Source: Candidatus Wallbacteria bacterium
Lineage (GTDB): Bacteria > Muiribacteriota > JAQTZZ01
Assembly (NCBI GenBank): GCA_028711905.1
Contig: JAQTRI010000063.1
Location: 1 to 5,748, forward strand
Reading direction: 5' to 3'
DNA: 5,748 nucleotides
Made by a program: the position numbers and the translations under genes. The notes below the pieces were generated by a model that made no database searches, was not told the origin of the DNA, and saw only the letters and a list, made by a program, of their open reading frames with translations. How positions within the stretch are numbered: position 1 is the stretch's first letter; every line of letters begins with the position of its first letter. Positions 1-4,528 of this stretch are shown here, one piece after another.

Positions 1-402
1 GACCCCTTCCACTTTTTCTATCTCTCGATCCCGTCCCGGGTCTGCCGTCAGCAGCCCGAAATGAACCGCCACATTGATCTCATCCAGAATCACCAGGTCG
101 TGCCCGCCTGCAGCCAGGATTACCGCGGCGCGCTTCAGTCCTTTTTGCGCCTGTTCCTTGGCCTGCTCGTCCATCCCGCCCCGTTTGCAGATGAAGCGCT
201 CGTCACCGTACTGCTCGATTGTCAGCCCAGGCAGCTTCTTAGCTGTCTCCAGTTCCCCGCACCTCTGGCCCTTCATGAACTGGCCGATGTACACCTTCCA
301 TCCGTGCCCCAGGAGAACCCCGGGGTCAGGCCTTGAAACTTGAAAAAAACAGATTTTGACCGAAAGGGTGGAAATGATTGTGGACAAACCTGATAGGATC
401 AT
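1..402 (-). pseudogene. cobO: CobO/BtuR-type corrinoid adenosyltransferase fragment, N-terminus missing
   Basis: The minus-strand frame is open from a stop at 408-406 (first ATG 402-400) to the window edge. From about 315 down to 49 it reads as the middle of a cob(I)yrinic acid a,c-diamide adenosyltransferase: LLGHGWKVYIGQFMKG, then GELETAKKLPGLTIEQYG, then a Walker-B-like VILDEINVAVHFGLL. The family transfers the adenosyl group of ATP to cobalt in cobalamin synthesis or salvage. The N-terminal third that should carry the GxGKGKT P-loop is absent. In its place the frame reads about 29 unrelated residues (positions 402-316) with no Shine-Dalgarno before the ATG. After FGLL the sequence (TADPGRDREIEKVEGV) also stops resembling the usual helix and ...VELVLTGR segment, so the 3' side may be broken too, though that end leaves the window. 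Without the P-loop it should be inactive. The family call is strong; pseudogene status rests on the missing P-loop. Confidence 0.82.
322..335 (+). repeat. GGGGTCAGGCC motif at the cobO breakpoint
   Basis: GGGGTCAGGCCTTG lies directly where CobO homology is lost. Its first 11 bases match 869-879 (GGGGACAGGCC) with one difference, and that second copy lies just past the break in the ORF6N gene. Short GGGG(A/T)CAGGC words of this kind are, from memory, frequent around IS200-like/REP-associated transposase debris in environmental genomes. That link is recollection and not shown by this window, which holds no transposase. Confidence 0.45.
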
Positions 403-481
403 CTGTTAAAAGTCACTTGGATGCCTTGCAATGCAATACGGACACCCAATTTCAAGCCCCAATCCCATTGAGATTCCATGC

Positions 482-498
482 AGTCTCATTTTGAGACT
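482..498 (+). repeat. Short perfect hairpin, 7-bp stem
   Basis: AGTCTCA, a TTT loop, then TGAGACT: a perfect 7-bp inverted repeat about 80 bases upstream of the ORF6N start. It has no following T-run, so it is not a standard intrinsic terminator. It could be an operator half-site pair or a leader structure. Confidence 0.5.
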
Positions 499-519
499 CG
501 ATGACGCGACAGGGCGGAG

Positions 520-545
520 ATAAATCGCTCAACAGCGTGATTTAT
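520..545 (+). repeat. Leader hairpin ATAAATC...GATTTAT
   Basis: ATAAATC and GATTTAT form a 7-bp stem around a 12-base loop. An alternative pairing uses ATAAAT/ATTTAT plus an inner CGCT/AGCG stem with a two-base bulge. It sits 33 bases before the ATG at 578, so it would lie in the 5' leader of any ORF6N transcript. No T-run follows. Function unknown. Confidence 0.45.
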
Positions 546-783
546 AGTTTGGCACGGGTATTGTTATTACTTTGGTCATGGATAATAACACAGGCATTAC
601 AATCCCGGATTCTATGCTGGAGCAGAAAATCTACTTAATCCGTGGGAAAAAGGTCATGCTGGACTGCGATTTGGCCGTACTGTACGGTGTAAAGACCAAA
701 GTGCTGAATCAGGCGGTTCAGAGAAACGGCGGAAGATTCCCTGCGGATTTCATGTTTCAACTGGATTTAAGCGAGTTTCGCGA

Positions 784-810
784 CTTGAGGTCACAATTTG
801 TGACCTCAAG
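784..810 (+). repeat. 27-base palindrome inside the ORF6N coding sequence
   Basis: CTTGAGGTCACAA, a single T, then TTGTGACCTCAAG: perfect 13-bp arms. It is in codon phase on both strands: the plus strand reads LRSQFVTSS and the minus strand reads LRSQIVTSS. The peptide is part of the conserved ORF6N motif. A palindrome of this length is a candidate operator for a dimeric DNA-binding protein or a recombination target, but its presence may simply follow from the encoded peptide. Confidence 0.85.
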
Positions 811-835
811 CTGGGGCGGCCCACGCTACCTTCCG

Positions 836-992
836 GGCGGAGAAGGGCAAGATCTGAGGCAGTTTGGCGGGGACAGGCCGCGACCCCTTTTTCTTCCTTT
901 TCCTTCACACTTTGATGGAGCAGGAGGAGATCAACAGTGCATTCGTGGCACATTTACTGTATACTGCATGTAATTCCAGGTCAGGGGAAAGC
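836..992. other. Non-homologous filler after the ORF6N break, possible dispersed repeat
   Basis: Between the end of ORF6N homology and the next gene lie 157 bases with no recognisable protein in any frame. They contain GGGGACAGGCC (869-879) followed by CGCGACCCC and a C/T-rich run (884-907). The two frames that pass through encode skewed, unfamiliar peptides. The composition suggests an inserted or dispersed non-coding element. The last bases supply the Shine-Dalgarno of the following gene (AGGGG at 983-987). Confidence 0.4.
869..879 (+). repeat. GGGGACAGGCC motif after the ORF6N breakpoint
   Basis: Ten of eleven bases match the motif at 322-332, in the same orientation. It lies about 34 bases past the last recognisable ORF6N codon and can form only a weak GCGG/CCGC stem (867-881). 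Its association with a second gene truncation is what makes it notable. Confidence 0.45.
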
Positions 993-1196
993 ATGAGCGA
1001 TCAGCTTCCACGCATCAATAAAAATGTTTTTGCAGTGACAGACCTTGCCGATGAGAGCGAAGAGATGAATTACTGGCTGTCGCAATCGATTCCCGCCCGC
1101 CTGAATGCTGTTGAATACAACCGGAGAATGGTTTATGGCCTGCATCGAACTTCATCCAGACTTCAAAGACTTCTTGAAACTGCTGAACTTGCATGA
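993..1196 (+). CDS. Small antitoxin-like partner of a minimal nucleotidyltransferase (67 aa)
   Basis: ATG 993 is chosen because AGGGG (983-987) sits 5 bases upstream; the same frame is open further upstream (from 864) but that extension is unfamiliar sequence. The protein follows the pattern of short proteins encoded just before DUF6036-like nucleotidyltransferases: an acidic N-terminal part, E-MNYW about residues 24-28, then PARLNAVEYNRRMVYG (34-49) resembling the xERLxAVExLRRxxYG signature, and a C-terminal SRLQRLLETAEL. No signal peptide or membrane segment. Its last 62 bases overlap the start of the next gene in the +1 frame. In intact pairs I would infer a toxin-antitoxin or MNT-regulatory role by analogy with other nucleotidyltransferase modules; this has not been shown for this family to my knowledge. 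It looks complete, unlike its partner. Confidence 0.72.
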   Translation: MSDQLPRINKNVFAVTDLADESEEMNYWLSQSIPARLNAVEYNRRMVYGLHRTSSRLQRLLETAELA

Positions 1197-1455
1197 AGTC
1201 GAATACCTGATCGTCGGAGGGTATGCCGTCGGTATGTATGGATATCCGCGTGCCACCGGAGATCTGGACATCTGGATTGCAGTCAACGCTTCGAATGCCG
1301 GAAAAGCATTGAAAGTACTTCATGAATTCGGCATGTCGGACCCCGGCGCAACTGTTGATCTGTTCATGGAAAAGAACAAGAACCAGTCAAAGGTGGAATG
1401 CGCCTGGATCAGGGCTTGTTCCCATCACGAAGGGCTCTATGAGAGGATAAAATGA
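1135..1455 (+). pseudogene. Minimal nucleotidyltransferase (MNT/DUF6036-like), C-terminally truncated
   Basis: Start ATG 1135 has GGAG at 1123-1126 with 8-base spacing; an ATG at 1105 is in frame but precedes the family-typical N-terminus. The 106-residue product shows HPDFKDFLKLLN (7-18), then the polymerase-beta superfamily signature VGGYAVGMYGYPRATGDLDIWI: GG at 28-29 and the metal-binding D43-x-D45. Residues 50-82 (NASNAGKALKVLHEFGMSDP, VDLFMEKNK) are also family-like. After about residue 82 (near 1380) resemblance ends. The third acidic residue, expected in an RIDLLTS-type strand, and the rest of a normal ~140-150 aa protein are missing. The replacement tail ends SHHEGLYERIK and reaches the stop inside the ATGA shared with the MFS gene, so the tail may be the 3' end of a different, former upstream gene. 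Catalysis is unlikely without the third acid. Confidence 0.75.
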
Positions 1456-2900
1456 ACAAAACATCAATGCTCAAACCGACAATACTTTCCATTTCCCTGC
1501 TGACGATCATGGCCTCTTCAGCCATATCACCGGCCCTGGCCAAGATCAGCGCCGCTTTTCCCGAGGTGGACCAGACCACGATCAAGCTCTGCCTGACACT
1601 GCCCTCGCTGTTCATGATCCCTTTCAGCCTGATGTCCGGATGGCTGGTATCCAGGATCAGCAAAAAAACAGTGCTCCTGACCGGCCTGGCTGTCTATCTC
1701 GCCGGAGGCATCGGCGGGGGAATTTCCGGCAGTATCTTCCAGCTTTTGATGTGGAGAGCGCTGCTGGGCGTCGGCGTAGGTCTGATCATGCCCCTTTCCG
1801 TTACTTTTATCACGGATTTTTTTGAGGGTGAGGCGCGCACTAAGATGATGGGCCTGTCCGGATCAGTCAATCAGCTGGGTGGCATGTTGTTTTCATTAGC
1901 TGCCGGATTGCTCGTTGCTATCAGCTGGCGCGCCACTTTTGGGGTTTACGGCCTGGCGTTCGTCACTGTGGCCTTCGTCCTGCTCTGGCTGCCGGAATCA
2001 CCGCAGAAAGCATCCGGCGCGTCCAAAACCGGCAAGCTTCCGGGAGAAGCGTTGTTGTTAGCGGCACTTGGGACGCTGATGATGGTCATTTTTTTCGTGG
2101 TCCCCACGGACATCGCGCTGTTCATACAGAACGAACGGTCAGTCTTCAGTTCTGAAAAGCCTTTGTTCGAGAACAGAGAACAGCTGCTGAAATCCCTGGA
2201 GTCCGGGTCGATGTCAGAAATCATGAGACAGGCCTTTACCGGCCAGGGGATCAGGCTTTCGCCTGAGGCCAGGATTGCTGAAACCGTGCCGAAGACAGAA
2301 TGGACTGTGACGGACGGGAACAGCAAATTCAGCGTCAAAAAGGAAAGCACGGTCAGTGGGAAGCCTCTGCTGACCATTTACGGACATGGGATCGGAACCG
2401 GGCAGATGGCCGGCCTCTCATTAGCGCTGCTGGCTCTGAGCGGCTCGCTGGCCGGCATGATTTTGAGCAGAGTGCTGAAGATATTCGGCTCTTCGGCAGT
2501 GGCGTTTGCACTCCTGCTGATGGCGATCGGCTACGGCATACTGGGAAGCGCTTCCGCGCCCTGGATGGTGTTTCTGGCCATGCCGTTCATAGGCATTGCC
2601 GGCGGGATCATGACCCCGCCCCTGATGCTGAGAAACGCAAAAATCGTACCCCCGGCCCTCCGCTCGCTGTCTGTCGCCATTCTCAGCAGCGCCATCCTCT
2701 TCGGCCAGTTCCTGTCGCCTCTGGCCATGAAAGCGGCCACTGCAGTCTGCAAGTTTTGCGCCGGATACGCCCATCCCGGGCAGAGCGCGGCTTATTTCGC
2801 GACAGCGGTGTTTCGGTTCAATTTCCTGGCGGTTCTGCTCCTGGTGATGTCCACGGCAGGATTTTTTTTAACACGCAAAAACCGGCACGACTGGCTGTAG
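1452..2900 (+). CDS. MFS transporter with an extra periplasmic loop domain (482 aa)
   Basis: A major facilitator superfamily permease, probably a proton-driven exporter in the drug:H+ antiporter-like group; substrate unknown. AGAGGA at 1442-1447 precedes ATG 1452 by 4 bases, and the ATG overlaps the previous stop (ATGA), implying translational coupling. Hydrophobic segments lie at about 10-32, 48-68, 74-92, 98-120, 135-157, 160-181, 198-226, 318-340, 346-366, 370-392, 403-425 and 447-473, giving twelve. Motif A is GWLVSRISKK (63-72) in the TM2-TM3 loop, and the TM4 motif B-like stretch is RALLGVGVGLIMP (102-114). Residues about 228-318 are an insert between TM7 and TM8, where most MFS proteins have a short outer loop; its second half (EWTVTDGNSKFSVKKES) looks beta-rich. 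The upstream gene is a truncated nucleotidyltransferase, so the present pairing is probably accidental; the original partner may have been a regulator. Confidence 0.9.
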   Translation: MNKTSMLKPTILSISLLTIMASSAISPALAKISAAFPEVDQTTIKLCLTLPSLFMIPFSLMSGWLVSRISKKTVLLTGLAVYLAGGIGGGISGSIFQLLMWRALLGVGVGLIMPLSVTFITDFFEGEARTKMMGLSGSVNQLGGMLFSLAAGLLVAISWRATFGVYGLAFVTVAFVLLWLPESPQKASGASKTGKLPGEALLLAALGTLMMVIFFVVPTDIALFIQNERSVFSSEKPLFENREQLLKSLESGSMSEIMRQAFTGQGIRLSPEARIAETVPKTEWTVTDGNSKFSVKKESTVSGKPLLTIYGHGIGTGQMAGLSLALLALSGSLAGMILSRVLKIFGSSAVAFALLLMAIGYGILGSASAPWMVFLAMPFIGIAGGIMTPPLMLRNAKIVPPALRSLSVAILSSAILFGQFLSPLAMKAATAVCKFCAGYAHPGQSAAYFATAVFRFNFLAVLLLVMSTAGFFLTRKNRHDWL

Positions 2901-2909
2901 GCAGCACTC

Positions 2910-4523
2910 TCAGATCACAGTGCGCACAATCCTGAATCCCAGGTGGCAGAATCCGATAGCCGGATTCCCCCTGTGCCTGTGCGTAGTCTCGCTCCAGACA
3001 GCGTCTGTGTCGTAGCTTCCCCCCCTCAGGCAGCGCATGGTCGCGACCTGTGACACATAGGGATTGATCTGCGCGCCTTCAGGGTATGCTTCATAGTACC
3101 AGTCAGTGGTGCGCTCCAGCACATTGCCGCTCATGTCATAAATCCCCAGCTCGTTGGGCAGCTTGCGGCCCACAGGGTGGGGCGTGAGGTTGTTGGAATT
3201 GGTCATGATCACCTCAGCGGTCCACTGGCCTGACAGTTCCGTGTCTCCGGAATTGATCCAGTACCAGGCCACTTCACCCAGATTGTTACTGCCGCTGTAT
3301 GTGTACCCGGCGCTCAGGTTCCCTCCCCTGGCCGCATACTCCCATTCAGCTTCAGTCGGCATCCTGTATCCCACTACTTTCGTGATGTCCGTAGTAACGA
3401 TTCCTGAGGCATCAAGCAGTTCACCAGTATTGACATCATAAGCAGGTGCCAGCCCGGCCCTGCTGCTCTTCCAGTTGCAGTAAGCGGCCACCTGGCTGAA
3501 ACTGGCGTTCATGGCTGGAATCGGTCCCCGGCCAAGGCTCTTTTTATTCCAGTCCAGGTCACTGAACAGATCGAGCCCTGCATCGTTCGTATACTCATCG
3601 AATTCATCAAAGGTGGTTTCATATTTGCCGATGTAAAAATCATAAGTCAGGGTCACCTGGTGGTGGTTACCCATCATAAAGTTACCGGCAGTTACGAGCA
3701 CCATGTCGGTCGCATCGTAAACATTGCGGGAAGCAGCGATTTCAACGCTGTCCATCGCATCAATCACAGAACCGGACCGGAACATGTCGATTGCATCAAG
3801 AGCAGTCGCTTCCGCTGCTGTAAGAGTGGCTTTGGACATGATCTCCAGAGTTCCGGCATTGGTTGAAAAATTGGCCAATGACATCTGATTCTGCCCGGTA
3901 GTGCAGGCTGCATTTGAAGCAGTAGCAGGCGCATCCAAATCTGAACCTGTAAGGCCAAGACGGGCGGCAACAACTGCTTTGGCTCTGTTGATGGCATAAA
4001 CATCCACATCGGCAAGCACCGAACCGGCGCGACCGGCAACAGCATCAGCGATGCCCCCGGCAGTTGCCTGGATTTCGCCTGTCCCCAGCCCCTTCAGAGC
4101 TCCTAATGCCGCAAAGGTCGTGGCCGGAGTCATGGAAACGCTTCGTCCTGCGGAAACCGCCTCTGTAATGTTGAGCATGACCCGTTCTTCATCAGCAACT
4201 CCGTCATTGTCCGTATCTTCTCTGAATGTGAATAAAAACAGGTGCGGAAGGTCATTGTAGAGCGCATTCTCGAATATCTCCATATTCATGCTGCCTGAGC
4301 CGTCAGAGGCGAAAGTCACTCTGCGGGCAATGTTCTGCGTGACATTCCCGCTGTGGACAAAGCACCTGAAATTCACCCCACTTGCAGGGCCAAGAAACTT
4401 GTCGTTCGCAACCCCTGAAAGAATCATGGTTGAAACTCCAGGACTATTGTCCGAAAAAAAGCAGCCGGTTACTGCAAGCAATAAAATCATCGTGACACAA
4501 GAAAAAAACAGGTTCACTTTCAT
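2910..4523 (-). CDS. Lipoprotein with C-terminal SUMF1/FGE-sulfatase domain (537 aa)
   Basis: ATG 4523 is chosen over the in-frame GTG at 4532 because AAGGAG (4537-4532) gives 8-base spacing to the ATG. The protein begins with a lysine, a hydrophobic stretch and a lipobox ending AVTGC (Cys21), so it should be lipidated and exported. Residues about 32-180 form an unfamiliar region with a Ca-binding-like DTDNDGVADEE (103-113) and a TPATTFAALGAL stretch that recalls N-terminal domains of large surface lipoproteins. Residues 180-270 are Ala-rich and probably helical. Residues about 273-535 are a SUMF1/formylglycine-generating-enzyme fold: DMVLVTAGNFMMGN, YDFYIGKYETT, GYRMPTEAEWEYAARGG, NELGIYDMSGNVLE, CLRGGSYDTD, LGFRIVRT. 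The two copper-binding active-site cysteines that true FGEs carry after RGGSY are not present there, so sulfatase activation is unlikely. More probable is a binding or structural role, as in many bacterial SUMF1 proteins. Its start is tightly coupled to the upstream symporter gene. Confidence 0.9.
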   Translation of the reverse strand: MKVNLFFSCVTMILLLAVTGCFFSDNSPGVSTMILSGVANDKFLGPASGVNFRCFVHSGNVTQNIARRVTFASDGSGSMNMEIFENALYNDLPHLFLFTFREDTDNDGVADEERVMLNITEAVSAGRSVSMTPATTFAALGALKGLGTGEIQATAGGIADAVAGRAGSVLADVDVYAINRAKAVVAARLGLTGSDLDAPATASNAACTTGQNQMSLANFSTNAGTLEIMSKATLTAAEATALDAIDMFRSGSVIDAMDSVEIAASRNVYDATDMVLVTAGNFMMGNHHQVTLTYDFYIGKYETTFDEFDEYTNDAGLDLFSDLDWNKKSLGRGPIPAMNASFSQVAAYCNWKSSRAGLAPAYDVNTGELLDASGIVTTDITKVVGYRMPTEAEWEYAARGGNLSAGYTYSGSNNLGEVAWYWINSGDTELSGQWTAEVIMTNSNNLTPHPVGRKLPNELGIYDMSGNVLERTTDWYYEAYPEGAQINPYVSQVATMRCLRGGSYDTDAVWSETTHRHRGNPAIGFCHLGFRIVRTVI

Positions 4524-4528
4524 AGCGA

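Larger units (their letters stand above)
403..577. other. Intergenic stretch with two small hairpins, no gene seen
   Basis: No coding signal recognised on either strand between the end of the broken cobO frame and the ORF6N start. It contains a short TTGCA-A-TGCAA palindrome at 426-436 and two hairpins listed separately (482-498 and 520-545). No convincing -35/-10 pair and no T-tract terminator could be identified by eye. Confidence 0.5.
578..973 (+). pseudogene. ORF6N-domain (KilA-N-like) protein, truncated
   Basis: Residues 1-86 match the ORF6N domain found in phage-derived and chromosomal DNA-binding proteins: IPDSMLEQKIYLIRGKKVML, DLAVLYGVKTKVLNQAVQRN, RFPADFMFQL, LRSQFVTSSWGGPRYLP. In the family the next segment is typically a YAFTEQGVAML-like stretch, followed by more domain and a C-terminal coiled region; intact proteins are roughly 150-300 residues. 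Here homology ends near 835 and the frame continues through about 45 residues of low-complexity, unrelated sequence to a TAA at 971-973. I could not find the missing part in other frames downstream. The start is ATG 578; a TTG at 572 is in frame but neither has a clear Shine-Dalgarno. The remaining half-domain may be non-functional. Its role in intact homologues is not well established; DNA binding is inferred from KilA-N similarity. Confidence 0.8.

Noticed and set aside
61..343. Two plus-strand open frames of about 90 codons
   Set aside because: They are antisense to the CobO frame, whose minus-strand reading is clearly homologous; the plus readings resemble nothing.
482..545. Intrinsic terminator for the upstream region
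   Set aside because: Neither hairpin is GC-rich with a following T-run, so termination is not supported.
867..889. REP-like hairpin at GGCGGGGACAGGCCGCGACCCC
   Set aside because: Only a 4-bp GCGG/CCGC or GGGG/CCCC stem can form, too weak to call a REP element; kept only as a motif.
750..953. Minus-strand frame containing LRSQIVTSS, apparently a second ORF6N fragment
   Set aside because: The match is only the palindrome read backwards; the rest of the frame is unrelated, so it is not an independent ORF6N copy.
864..992. N-terminal extension of the antitoxin-like protein (with a possible ATG at 915)
   Set aside because: The extension is unfamiliar, low-complexity sequence, and ATG 993 has a good Shine-Dalgarno and fits the family's usual 65-70 residue length.
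2300..2935. Long plus-strand frame of 211 codons inside the MFS gene
   Set aside because: It is a +1 shadow rich in Arg, His and Gly with no domain; the MFS frame is continuous and membrane-like over the same bases.
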